The notes: generated by a model not told the origin, from the letters alone. A stretch of 64,000 nt of DNA from Odontesthes bonariensis (GCF_027942865.1 NC_134520.1:35255688-35319687), one strand, 5' to 3'; shown: positions 44,480 through 55,797, counted from the stretch's first letter. Numbers and translations are program-made.

Positions 44480-44929
44480 ACTTTAGTTACAGAGCACTTC
44501 CTGGGCTTTTCAATGATATGACATGTGTTTGGATTGGAGTCTTGACAGAATTCTCTTCCTGGTTCTTCCAAATGGCTGCGATCACAACGAGCTTTGTGAG
44601 TTTAATATTCAGTTTGATTCTAGTAAATTAATTTATAAGGAAAAGTTTAGATGAGTTTTCAGAGGAGTGTAATTCTTTTTTCACCAAAAAAATATCTTGT
44701 TTACGTGTGTCCTCCATAGAAGACATCAGGATGTGCTAACTTTTAATTTCACCTGTTTTACACAATAAAATAGTGTAAAATATCTGCATCTCAAAGAGGA
44801 AGAACTGCTTCACGGAGTACCACAATCCAAAACCAACCCAGAACTAACACACCTGATTCAACTACTACACTAATCAGCTAGCTCTTGATTTGTTAAATAA
44901 GGTGATGGGAACGACTGGCTTAAAGGATG
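44480..44929. other. IFIT-D intron, no feature seen
   Basis: No gene or repeat family recognised, and there is no counterpart in the IFIT-B intron. Confidence 0.4.
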
Positions 44930-45096
44930 TGACCATTTTTACTTACCTTTGTGCCAAAATAACGTACCTTTGTTACGTTAGCCTATGGAGCCCTGAGATA
45001 TATATTGGATTTTGCCTAATTATTGACATGTACTTGAATATACTTGAATAGCACTTTGAGATTTTATTGTAAATATAAAGTGCCTTATAAATAAAA

Positions 45097-45136
<40 letters not shown>

Positions 45137-45487
45137 GTAATGCCCCCATTGTCTGTCATTATTATTTTTATTATTATTATTGTTTATTTTTTTATTTTTC
45201 TCAATTTTCTCATCACTGTATGGACACTTTAATTCTTACTAGCATTACTACTATCATTATTACTGTTTTTCCCTTTATTTATTTATTTAATTTATTGCAT
45301 TGTTCATTTATTTAACTTTGCTATCTATGCTTATATGTGTTTTGTTTTTTTCCCTTTACGGCAGTATATGGGTGTTGTGGGTGGGTGGGTTCTGTTTGTT
45401 AAAAAGAAAACAAATCCAATTCAAGATATTGTATTTAAATGAATCTTACTTTGTGCTTTCTTGAATAAAAAATATACTTAAAAAAAA
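44930..45487 (+). mobile_element. LINE 3'-tail remnant with nested L2-type tail and (TTA)n
   Basis: Counterpart of 14193-14660. It carries an extra insertion at about 45043-45133 (GCACTTTGAG ... CTTATAAATAAA followed by a (TTA)n run), absent from copy 1 and apparently flanked by ACTTGAATA-like repeats. Confidence 0.55.
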
Positions 45488-45522
45488 GGATGTGGCCATT
45501 TTACTTACCTTTGTGCCAAAGT

Positions 45523-46893
45523 AACGTACCTTTGTTACGTTACTTTGTTACGTTACTTTGTTACGTTACTTTGTTACGTTATTTTGTTACGTTACTTTGT
45601 TACGTTACTTTACTACGTTACTTTGTTACGTTATTTTGTTACGTTATTTTGTTACGTTACTTTGTTACGTTACTTTGTTACGTTACTTTGTTACGTTACT
45701 TTGTTACGTTACTTTACTACGTTACTTTGTTACGTTACGTTACTTTACTACGTTACTTTGTTACGTTACTTTGTTACGTTACTTTGTTACGTTACTTTGT
45801 TACGTTACTTTGTTACGTTATTTTGTTACGTTATTTTGTTACGTTACTTTGTTACGTTACTTTATTACGTTACTTTGTTACGTTATTTTGTTACGTTACT
45901 TTGTTACGTTATTTTGTTACGTTATTTTGTTACGTTACTTTGTTACGTTACTTTGTTACGTTACTTTGTTACGTTACTTTGTTACGTTACTTTACTACGT
46001 TACTTTGTTACGTTATTTTGTTACGTTACTTTGTTACGTTATTTTGTTACGTTACTTTGTTACGTTATTTTGTTATGTTACTTTACTACGTTACTTTGTT
46101 ACGTTACGTTACTTTGTTACGTTACTTTGTTACGTTACTTTGTTACGTTACTTTGTTACGTTACTTTGTTATGTTACTTTGTTACGTTATTTTGTTACGT
46201 TACTTTGTTACGTTACTTTGTTACGTTACTTTACTACGTTACTTTGTTACGTTATTTTGTTACGTTATTTTGTTACGTTATTTTGTTACGTTACTTTGTT
46301 ACGTTACTTTGTTACGTTACTTTGTTACGTTACTTTGTTACGTTATTTTGTTACGTTACTTTGTTACGTTACTTTACTACATTACTTTGTTACGTTATTT
46401 TGTTACGTTATTTTGTTACGTTACTTTGTTACATTACTTTGTTACGTTACTTTGTTACGTTACTTTACTACGTTACTTTGTGACGTTACTTTGTTACGTT
46501 ACTTTGTTACGTTACTTTGTTACGTTACTTTGTTACGTTACTTTGTTACGTCCCTTTGTTACGTCCCTTTGTTACGTACCTTTGTTACGTACCTTTGTTA
46601 CGTTACTTTACGTTACGTTACTTTACTACGTTACGTTACTTTGTTACGTTACTTTACTACGTTACTTTGTTACGTTACTTTGTTACGCTACGTTACTTTG
46701 TTACGTTACTTTGTTACGTTACTTTGTTACGTTACTTTACTACGTTACTTTGTTACGTTACTTTGTTACGTTACTTTGTTACGTTACTTTCTTACGTTAC
46801 TTTGTTACGTTATTTTGTTGCGTTACTTTGTTACGTTACTTTGTTACGTTACTTTGTTACGTTACTTTGTTACGTTACTTTACTACGTTACTT
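45523..46893. repeat. 13-bp minisatellite, about 105 copies
   Basis: Same unit as 15894-16187 (ACGTTACTTTGTT) but nearly five times longer. Interruptions (ACTTTACTACG, CGTCCCTTTG, short CGTTACGTTA joins) form higher-order patterns. Three overlapping plus-strand open frames of up to 496 codons are an artefact of the stop-free unit. Confidence 0.96.
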
Positions 46894-48318
46894 TGGCTGA
46901 GTATCACCTCTCTCTCAGGAATATTCCTTGCACCAAAAACTAAGGTTCAAAAGACTTCAGTTGCAAATGTACAACTCTAAATGTGTTTATATGTTCATAT
47001 TTGCAATAACGGAGTCCCGATGTCCTCTCCAAAGGAAATACTGTAAAAAAAAATAAAAACATGTTTTGACATTTTTTTTTATTGTCGTAATGTTTTTTTC
47101 ACCCCAAAGACTTATGTGGTGTAAAAAAAAAAAAGAAAACCAAAAACTTTTTTTTTTCTCTGGGTCTCAGGAGGAATATTGTTGTTTACGGACCAAGTGG
47201 ATGTAACAGATAACTTTGAGTTCAAGTTTAAAAACGTCTTTGTCTTTACGTCAGTATGAGCACTAACTGGATGTGAGGCTGTGGAATGCTAGTTCTGATG
47301 ATGCTGAAAATAAAAGCAACATACATACCACAGATGTGAACTTCAATTAAATGAAAAGAAGTAAAAAAAAAAAGCTTCCAAAAACTTGTCCCATTTTTCC
47401 CCTGAAAACCTTTAGTTTTTTCTAGGAGCTATTTTGTAAAGTTAGTTTTTGTTTTTTGGTTCTAGTTGGAAAATTTTATTTGCTAATTATGAGTAACTTT
47501 ATTTGATTAATTTCAGTGCTTTATTTAGATTAGATTTTTTTTGCTAATATTCCTTGTTAGTTATTTGTTTAGAATATTTTTGGTAATTGGGTCACACTGG
47601 GCACCTGGAGTCCCAGCATGCACCTGGGTGGGCCATCGGCAGCAGGTTTTCTTTGTTCTTTTCTTTGTTTTATTGTTTGGAAATAAATAATCAGAAAACG
47701 CAAGAATTCATTTTCTTTTGCCTGCGTTAAACCACATCCCCCATGATGCATCAGTGGTCTTTTGATTTTGTTTGGTTTAAGTTTAATTTGTTTTTTTATG
47801 GACAAATGGCCAGATCTCGCAAAAATAAAAAAAATAAAAAAATCCCTCCATGTCCCTTTAGGGGCTCCGTACAATACAGTTTTGTTTCACCCTATGAGCC
47901 CCAAGAGGCTGAAATCAAACTGAAGCTAATTTTCCTCGTCTTTTGTTCTGTAATACTCTTCCCTACCAGGAGATGGAGCCACAACAACAACAGTCCAAAC
48001 TAAAGCCAGCTGCAGCAATGATTACAGAACTGCTGCACTCATGACTCTGATGAATGATGCATGTTTCCATCAGTCTGTCCAGTCATCAGCATGGAAACAG
48101 CTGGTGGTCAGAGCCAGCTCCCCTGCTGAGTGTTACAAGAACAAACACTGAGAATAATGAGCCTATTTTTTTTATCAGACTTAAAACAGAGTAAGTAACA
48201 TGTAATTAGCTGATATAAAATATTTTCCAATCTAAAAACAAACTAATCTAAAATAGTTGTAAGAAAACTTTAAAAAGACGTTTGCATCAGCTCTTTCTGT
48301 GACAACGCTCTGAATCTG
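46894..48318. other. Single-copy-like IFIT-D intron, paired with 16188-17540
   Basis: Collinear with the IFIT-B intron except for small indels. No gene or element recognised. Confidence 0.6.
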
Positions 48319-48613
48319 ATGAAGGCGAGGCCATTTTATTTATAGAGCACAATTCGTACACACAAGGTTGTTCAAAGTGCTTTACAGCTACATAAAATCC
48401 CAAGAAGGCAAGAAAATAATAATAAAAATAATAATAATAACAACAATAATAATAATAAAAAAATAATAATGATAATAATAAAATAATAATAATAAAAAAC
48501 ATTAAAAATAATCATTAAATAATTAATTTAAAAGTGAAGAGTGCAGATAAAATACTTTCAGGTGTGATATGCACAGCTAAATAGAACTGTTTTCAGCCTG
48601 GATTTAAACATTG
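48319..48613 (-). mobile_element. L2/Rex-like LINE 3'-end fragment (IFIT-D intron)
   Basis: Counterpart of 17979-18261 at the same intron position, with a longer AT microsatellite (48415-48505). Confidence 0.75.
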
Positions 48614-48835
48614 AATGTAGTTTTGAGGTGAAATATTTATCAGACGATGCTTTAAAGATTCCAACTACTAAACTTTTTCTTTTCATAAGAAACACCGAAC
48701 AGACGGACGATGTGAGGATATGGCAGGACAGATTTAACTCTGAACAGGAGGGAATAAACAAGCATGCATACTCCATAAAATGAGTAAAGAAAGAGGTTAA
48801 TAAGGTTATTAATTACGCTGATTACAGGTACTCAC

Positions 48836-49221
48836 CTCATCATTCAGCTTCTTTTGGAAATAGGAATCTGTGTGAATTGTTTGTCGCTTTTAGAGCTGTT
48901 CTTGCATAAAACCAGGAGCCTCTGCAGCGTCTCAGATCATCTGCGGATCATCTGCGGATCTCAGCTCAGTTTCTGAGGCTTTTATGGGCGGCGCGTTGTC
49001 GCGCGAAGTCTCAGGAGACGCGTCTCGCGACTTATCTGTGCGATTTTACAGCCTGAACGGACCAAAGTCCAATGAGAAGACGCTAATCTGAGACAGAAAG
49101 TTGCGACACATCTGGATCCGGTTCGCGCGGCCGAGGAGGTGACGTCACTCGTGTTGCAGCCGAGGGTAACTTTGGGTTTCCCAGGAATGGAAACTTACGC
49201 CCTTTAAAAGGAACAGAAACT
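48836..49221 (-). promoter_or_regulatory. IFIT-D exon 1 and promoter (two ISREs, CATAAAAG)
   Basis: On minus: GGAACAGAAACT (49210-49221) and GGAATGGAAACT (49184-49195), then CATAAAAG at 48979-48986 in place of TATAAAAG, 5' UTR and ATGATGAG at 48843-48836 with donor GTGAGT. Splicing to 40577 gives MMSQSKL. Confidence 0.78.
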
Positions 49222-49313
49222 GATTCATACAGTTGTTTAAGCTGCAAAGAATTCATATTTAAAACAAAACGAGTACAGTTTCATTGAGTTTGAGTTTATT
49301 TATTTAAAGGCAG

Positions 49314-49594
49314 GGCAATTTTATTTATAGAGCACAATTCGTACACATGGAAATTCAAAGTGCTTCACAGCTACATAAAATCACAAGAAGGCAATAAAAT
49401 CATTAAAAAATAAAAATAAATAAAAAATAAATAATAATGATAATAATAAAAATTTTAAAAAATTTAAAAAATAAAAACCCATTAAAAATAATCATTAATT
49501 AATTAATTTAAAAGTGAAGAGTGCAGATAAAATACGTTCAGGTGTGATATGCACAGCTAAATAGAACTGTTTTCAGCCTGGATTTAAACATTGT
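49314..49594 (-). mobile_element. L2/Rex-like LINE 3'-end fragment upstream of IFIT-D
   Basis: Third copy of the tail seen at 17979 and 48319, here outside the gene. Absent from copy 1. Confidence 0.7.
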
Positions 49595-49599
49595 CAGAG

Positions 49600-50360
49600 T
49601 TGAGGCAGGGACAATACATATTAATGAACATATACATGTAAATATGCAAGATTAAAGCCAACGGCTTATTTCCATCTTTAGTCCCTTCGGCAGATTGATG
49701 TCAACAACACAGGATGGTAAAATCAATAAAACAACAGTAACAACAGTTAGAATAGTTAGCCTTCATGGCCAGTGTGAAAAGAGGGAATAATTACAGAGAG
49801 AGAAAACACAATAGGACAGAAAATAAAACAGAAAAGCAAGAACAATGAAGAGTTTAGTGGATCATAAAACACATATACATGTTTAGGCAGGATTGTGGCA
49901 GCAGTGCTGTTCCTCCAGCAGCCGAGCTTTAAGATGTCCGGTGAAAGAGCTCATGTTTTTTTAGTATCTGACAATTATCTTACGTTCTTAGTTTTTTATC
50001 TAGTACTATCAGAGCTGGTTTATAAACTATTTCAATCGGTTTTAGTGTCGTTTTACAGGCCGATGCCCAACTTGTGACACAATAGGACATGTGTGACATG
50101 ATCATAGTGTCAAAGTACAATTTTGCTGATCAAGAGTTAGATTGTTTCTGATAAACCTGAAGTTGGACAAGCTGTACTTAATTTTAATCTGTTCATTAAA
50201 GTGTCAGAAACATTATTTAACGGCGGGGTCAGCCAAAGTGAGAAGCTTTGAGGTGTGTTTTATTATCCTGCTGCAGGAAGAATCCTTTTATAGAGATGCA
50301 GAAGAAGGAGCGGACATCATACAACCTCACATTGATATAACTTATACTGCATACAGCATG
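49600..50360 (-). pseudogene. LINE ORF2 fragment upstream of IFIT-D
   Basis: Counterpart of 20435-20860, extending further. It holds the uninterrupted TTAA (about 49929) where copy 1 has the P2X7-carrying transposon. Degenerate frame. Confidence 0.45.
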
Positions 50361-50616
50361 TCTTAAACATCTCACAGTTGGATATTTTCCCAGGAGAGCA
50401 CTTTGCTTACTTGAGGTTCCCAGAGTTTCTAAAAGCAGAATGGGAGGCAGAGCCTTCAGTTATGTTGTGTAATAAACAAAAAGTAATTAGTTAACATGAT
50501 CTTAAAGAATCATAACGCTCCATTTTCCTCTTTTTTACAATAAAATCAGTTCATTTTTATCAGCTGGATACACTAAAAGAAGTCAGGAACGGTCACAGTC
50601 ACGCTTCATAAATACC
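50361..50616. other. Intergenic DNA paired with 20861-21120
   Basis: No gene; nearly identical to copy 1. Confidence 0.5.
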
Positions 50617-50620
50617 TTAA

Positions 50621-51439
50621 AGGGGAACTCCGGGGCATTTGAAGCGCGTTTCCATTGCTAGAGGTTGTCCAATACTGATAGTATGACACAGAGGTGCAAA
50701 TCTGCGCTCCCTGTGTGGAGATCGCTCTGTTCGCGCAGCCTGTCATGCGAGGCTAATACGTGGTGGCTGAGGGGCAAGTGCTAACCCTTCCACGTAAAAC
50801 AACAACTTGCACACTGCAGAAACGTCACACCACTTTATAAACCATCCGACAATAAAGTCACAAGCCTTACCATCAAAACCATATGCATGGTTCTCACATT
50901 ACTGGCATGGGGACGTTACAAAACAACTTTATAAACAGCATAGAACTCACCGGCTGGTGAGTTACATGCTATACATGCCCAGTAATATTGTTGTAATATT
51001 TTAAATACTTGAGCGCAGTTTTTCTAGAGGATATAATTGTTTTGTATATGGGATTATCGTCCATCGACTCTTTTGGGCTTTCACATGCGCGAGCCTACAA
51101 CCAGCCGGTGAGTTCTATGCTGTTTACAAAGTTGTTTTGTAACGTCCCCATGCCAGTAATGTGAGAACCATGCATATGGTTTTGATGGTAAGGCTTGTGA
51201 CTTTATTGTCGGATGGTTTATAAAGTGGTGTGACGTTTCTGCTGTGTGCAAGTTGTTGTTTTACGTGGAAGGGTTAGCAGTTGCCCCTTAGCCACCACGT
51301 ATTTGGCTAGCATGACAGGCTACGCGAACAGCGCGATCTCCACACAGGGAGCGCAGATTTGCACCTGTCTGTGTCCTACTATCAGTATTTGACAACCTCT
51401 AGCAATGGGACTGCGCTTCAAATGCCCCGGAGTTCCCCT
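50621..51439. mobile_element. TTAA-flanked foldback element, about 340-bp arms
   Basis: TTAA at 50617-50620 and 51440-51443, ends AGGGGAACTCCGGGG and CCCCGGAGTTCCCCT. The left arm (50621 to about 50960) is the near-perfect reverse complement of the right arm (about 51097-51439), leaving a loop of about 135 bp. Copy 1 has the empty site (CCTTAAATG at about 21116). No protein is encoded. The arms could form a very long hairpin as DNA or, if transcribed, as RNA. Confidence 0.92.
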
Positions 51440-51914
51440 TTAAATGATTTTAATGCATTAAAGCGATACTCCGGAATTTTCGACATTGGACCTCATTTCC
51501 GAGTCAACCAGAGTGTAAGAAATGTGTACAGATGTTTTTTTAGTTTTTTTTTTTAATTCCATGCAGCCCTTGTGAAACCACTGGTCGCTGTTGCTAAGCT
51601 AGCGCAAGTGATCCACTTTTGGTAGCCTGCCACAAGAAAACAGTCTTGCCCAATTCAATAAACACTCAAAGCACATCAATTATTATGTCAGGCAGTGGAT
51701 GTAAAGGTTTGTGGTGATAGAGAGATTTAGGGAGTAAAACCAACCTTACAATTATATGTTATCACCCGCAGCCATTCGTGCTTCCTGGTTTGAAAGTTTG
51801 GCAGCCGCGGACTAATATCTAGCACCAATCTTACCGGCTCTCGCTGCCAATAGTTTGTTTTGTGAAGAATGATGCTGTCACAACTACTTGAGCATACAAA
51901 AACTTGATCAAAGA

Positions 51915-52236
51915 ATGGCAATGTTCGGAGAACCCGGTGCTTTTGATGACGAGGACGAGCCATTTAATTTTTCCAATGAAGCACACCTGTACGAGCCGGA
52001 ATATACTGAGGAAGAGTTGAGAGAGATGGAACGAGAGAGCGCGTCTGTAGAGACAGCCGCTGCTAGAATAACCGGGGATTGGTGGTGTCGGTGCCGAAAT
52101 TGCAAAGCAATGGAGACGGAGGAAGAATGCTTTTGCTGCCGAGAGTGGGACTTAGTTATCCCACAGATGGAAGAGCTGGAGCTTGATACATCGTTCCATA
52201 GTCTAGATTTGTCTGGCCATAGCACATCTCGAGATG
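51915..52236 (+). pseudogene. P2X7-type C-terminal domain ORF, 5' part
   Basis: From ATG at 51915: acidic leader (DDEDEP), LYEPEYTEEELREME (about residues 25-39), then WWCRCRNCKAMETEEECFCC with cysteines at about 58, 60, 63, 72, 74 and 75, then REWDLVIPQ. Spacing is the same as in the ORF at 19603-20079 (W-C-x-C-x2-C, C-x-C-C-x-E-W-D-L-V) although residues differ widely, so the two were selected in parallel or diverged long ago. The frame is broken by the small transposon at 52237. Confidence 0.6.
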
Positions 52237-52773
52237 CAGGGGCGGAACCACCATAGACATTGAGGGGGACACGTCCCCCCCAATGTTGGGAAAGTACCAA
52301 TCTGTCCCCTCCAATATTTTGTCTAGTATGTGACATATAAAAGTCCTCCTTCTTTCCTAGATCAGTCCCTCGCTGTTCCAGATTTACTTTCAATGTGGGA
52401 AACGAGAACGAATCAACCAAACAATCAAGGGAAAAAACATTGCGAGCCCCTTCCCCCGTTGTGAACTTGGTTTAGCCCAGAATGTCAAGTTGCGGATTCG
52501 TTTGAACGAATTCGTTGGCTATCCCGGTTGTCACTCCAAGCACCACAGTTCCCACAGCTGCCACGCCCGCCCATCTAAATCTACTGCTCTATACAGTATA
52601 TATTTCATGGGTTTAGGATTTGTGCAGGTCACCCTAAAATGCACTAGAATGCAGGAAATTGCATCTAAGAAATAAAAAATCTTCTGGGGGAGGACCCCCA
52701 GATCCCCCGCTGGAATATGGTCTACAGTTCTAATTTGGACCCCCCCAATATCTACACTATGGTTTCGCCCATG
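52237..52773. mobile_element. Small non-autonomous element inside the P2X7-like ORF
   Basis: Ends CAGGGGCGGAACC and, in complement, CATGGGCGAAACC. Removing it restores collinearity with the ORF at 19603-20079. Contains runs of C and mirror-like GGGGGACACGTCCCCC. No coding sequence. The class is not determined. Confidence 0.7.
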
Positions 52774-52907
52774 TGTGCATAACGGAGCACCAGGACTTCT
52801 TACCACATCTCAACCGCGGAGTGCTAGCAACATTCTTCTCAGTCGATAAGATAAACTGGAAAAAATGACCCAGACCTGCTGGACCCAATGGCCAGTTGTC
52901 ATTGCGG
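52774..52907 (+). pseudogene. P2X7-type C-terminal domain ORF, 3' part
   Basis: Continues with CITEHQDFLPHLN, VLATFFSVDKINW, then an A-run with one extra base relative to the sister ORF that shifts the frame before the RPAGPNGQLS residues. It ends at a splice donor GTAAGT (52908-52913), at the same point as the donor in the other element. Confidence 0.55.
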
Positions 52908-53651
52908 TAAGTTACCAAAACAAAATTTGGTTGAGATTTGTTATCTATTGGTTGAATGAAAAAACGTACCGTGTAAGCTATAATAACTAATAGTCCACAG
53001 TGTAACTATTATAATGTGCACTTATAACAATGTGACCCGGATACGCAGCGTCTCCATCGGAGTTTGTACGTCTAATCCTGCAGCTAGGAGCCAGAGTTTT
53101 GTTCTTTCCGGATCTTTTATTGGAAAATAATGGAAACTTTTCGGAACCCATCTATGGGCTCTATTGTTGCAATTAGCAAAGGCACACTGGTTTACCATGT
53201 TGCCACGTTGTTGGTTTATAATCCGCTCGCAGCAAACTCGCTCGATCCAAACGCAGCAGAACTAGCAGCTGAGTTAGTTACATCACAACTGCCGAGAGTA
53301 AGGTACAATTCCGCTGACCTCTATAAACTAGTCCCTCATATGATAAAAATCCATGTAATGCAAGGTCAGTTTTATTTCAAACATTACTCTATCACCACAA
53401 ACCTTTACATCCACTGCCTGACATAACAATTGATGTGCTTTGAGTGTTTATTGAATTGGGCAAAACTGTTTTCTTGTGGCAGGCTACCAAAAGTGGATCA
53501 CTTGCGCTAGCTTAGCAACAGCGACCAGTGGTTTCACAAGGGCTGCATGGAATTTAAAAAAAAACAAAACAAAACATCTGTACACATTTCTTACACTCTG
53601 GTTGACTCGGAAATGAGGTCCAATGTCGAAAATTCCGGAGTATCGCTTTAA

Positions 53652-54130
53652 TGCAGTTATGTAATCGCACAGGTGTGCCACTTTTATTGACCATCCTGAA
53701 CAGGCTTATGAGCAAAGCTGCAGTTCGTTTGTGAAAATGTAAAATTGAATCTGTTTTACTGTCACATCTGCCTTAATCCCGCAGCCATACATTTACCCAC
53801 ATTTATGTTCAATTATTTAGTCGCATTATTTCACAAATAACAAAAAAAACGAGCTCAACGTAATTGCATTTGTTCGCCGAATTAACCAATGAACGTTTCT
53901 CTTCACTTTGTATGTTTGAAAGAGGGAAAACCATCTTTAGATGGTTGAAGGATGAGAGGAAACGTTAAAAACGTGATGGTTGTTAAGCTCCTTCTGAAGC
54001 GTCCCCCGTCCCATTTCCCACCGTGTATCTCCTGTTCCACAGAATCACAAAAAGTCATGACAACATTGTGTTTTCCTCAGGAAATGCGCCTTCTTTTTAT
54101 TTATTTTTTATTAAATCATGTACAAAATAC
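53652..54130. other. Upstream block of copy 2, paired with 25680-26500
   Basis: No gene. Collinear with copy 1 except for the TTAA element there. Confidence 0.55.
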
Positions 54131-54475
54131 ATGGCTTACATCATCTTATAGATAGATAGATAAATTCTTTATTCATCCCAATTTGGGAAATTATTGTGTT
54201 GCAACAACATACAGTATAAAATATATGTAAACAATTAAAGGAAAAACAAGCAAATAGAATAAAAATAGAGAATAAACCTCAGCTACAAACAGATCTACAG
54301 TATGAAGATTAGGGTAAATAATAATAATAACAGTAATAATAATAAACATCAGTAAACTAAATAAAAACAGATTTTTACATTTAACAATAAAGGTAAAAAT
54401 AAATGTAACTGAGCAGACTGAACCAATAAGAAATATAGGGTATATTGGTATATTATATAGGGTCTTATTTACATT
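54131..54475 (-). mobile_element. LINE/SINE 3' tail with GATA microsatellite
   Basis: Starts with (GATA)n and AATTCTTTATTCATCCCAA, the complement of a common fish retroposon tail. Absent from copy 1, where CATCTTATA continues directly. Confidence 0.6.
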
Positions 54476-54728
54476 TTAAAGGAGCAGGTGCATATGAAGA
54501 ATGCATAATAAAATAGATAAAGACAACATAATGTTTGCTAGGGCTTTTGTCGCAAATCGTGTTTTTCAAACAAAAATAAAAGTTTCATAGCATTTTTACT
54601 TATTTATAATATTAAGGGCTTTGGTAAAGGAAAGAAAATCTTTATGAAATACAAAAAATCTGGGTTTTACATTCATTTATTTACATTTATGTATGAAATA
54701 TCTTCCGAAAAAAAAAAACTAAAAATAA

Positions 54729-54766
<38 letters not shown>

Positions 54767-54955
54767 TAGAAAAAAATAACAAAAATAAATAATAATAATA
54801 ATAATAATAATGAATAAATAAATAATAAATAAAAAGTTTCATAGCATTTTTACTTTTTATAATATTAAGGGCGTTGGTAAAGGAAAAAAACTGGGTTTTA
54901 CATTCATATATTTACATTTATGTATGAAATATCTTCCGAATAATAATATGTTACC
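54476..54955. other. AT-rich intergenic DNA with an internal duplication
   Basis: A stretch with AGTTTCATAGCATTTTTACT and a following TTCCGAA end is present twice (54581-54705 and 54835-54940), separated by (AAT)n microsatellites. No gene. Confidence 0.55.
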
Positions 54956-55072
54956 AGAAAGTCCCATTCACTGTTAAGGAAATGCCATAACAGCCGGCTA
55001 CGTTAGAATCTGCGCACTTTGCGTAAAAGGAACGTACGTCAGAACGTTTCCTGAATGTTGCGGCAGTTGGAA

Positions 55073-55133
55073 ATGGCGGAGCTCAGAGAGGCGGCCGCTG
55101 CCCAGCTTCACCAGGAGGCCGTCGATATCAAAC
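55073..55133 (+). CDS. trmt1l: TRMT1L (tRNA methyltransferase 1-like), exon 1
   Basis: First coding exon: MAELREAAAAQLHQEAVDIK, good start context (G at -3 and +4), donor GTGAGT at 55134. TRMT1L is the vertebrate paralogue of TRMT1, with an added N-terminal zinc-finger region and a Trm1-type SAM-dependent methyltransferase domain. Human TRMT1L has been linked to dimethylguanosine at G27 of tyrosine tRNA and is largely nucleolar. Eight exons are visible here (55073-55133, 57889-57993, 58087-58149, 59813-59926, 61716-61780, 61905-62061, 63151-63274, 63359-63438); phases match at each joint with GT-AG borders. The rest of the catalytic domain lies beyond the right edge. The surrounding sequence is CpG-rich, as in a housekeeping promoter. 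Confidence 0.85.
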
Positions 55134-55774
55134 GTGAGTTAAACGCTCCTTTTACGAGTTCACGCTTTCATTTTGTGGCTGTAAGAAGCTCCTTGAATTA
55201 TACGTCGGGTATCATTCACGCTCCGCCGTGAACTGACGGAGAATTTCAGTTTGTAACTGCGAAACTGGACGAGGGCCTCAGCACGGAGCTCCGCCACAGG
55301 ACCTAAACAGTCAACAACAGCAGCGAGGCGGGCGCCGGGGCAGAGATGAGCTGAGCGGCGGCTAGCGGCTGCTCACATGGACATGGAGAGCCTTTAGAGA
55401 GGGTTTAAAAGGCGTTTCGGGTTGTTTGTCCCGCAGTTTGGTGTGAAACGGCCTCAGCGCGGAGCTGCACAGTTTGGACTCCTCAAACTGTGCGTGTGCG
55501 CGGAGCCGCTGGCTTCAGAATGCGCAGTTTTTCTGTTTCTAACCCTCAGAAAGGATGAGCCTGAATATGTGACCAGAAGCTGCCTGATTAGTTTAGTAAT
55601 AAATAATAATTAGGTTTAATAATAAACCTGAAAGCTTCTGCACATTTAGTGTCGATGAGCAGAGAAAAATCCAGTTTGCCGCCACAGACTTTGAGTCAGT
55701 TTCCATCAGAGTTTCTCCATCAGAGTTTCTCCTTCATCTTATCTGAGGTCAGAGCCAACAGGTCCAGCAGGTAA

Positions 55775-55797
55775 CCCCCCCCCCCCCCCCCCCCCCC
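55775..55797. repeat. (C)23 homopolymer
   Basis: 23 consecutive C bases in TRMT1L intron 1; length is likely to vary. Confidence 0.95.

Larger units (their letters stand above)
51462..53647. mobile_element. TTAA-flanked transposon carrying a P2X7-like ORF
   Basis: TTAA at 51458-51461 and 53648-53651, ends AGCGATACTCCGG and CCGGAGTATCGCT. Inverted repeats span at least 51462-51850 and about 53260-53647 (for example CTGGTTGACTCGGAAATG and its complement). The interior has a plus-strand P2X7-like ORF, itself split by a smaller transposon at 52237-52773. No transposase was recognised; the stretch 52920-53260 encodes nothing I can name. Copy 1 has the empty site. Confidence 0.88.

Noticed and set aside
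45490-46980. Open frames of 496, 461 and 312 codons on the plus strand
   Set aside because: They are the same 13-residue pattern read in three frames of a stop-free 13-bp minisatellite; no gene signal.
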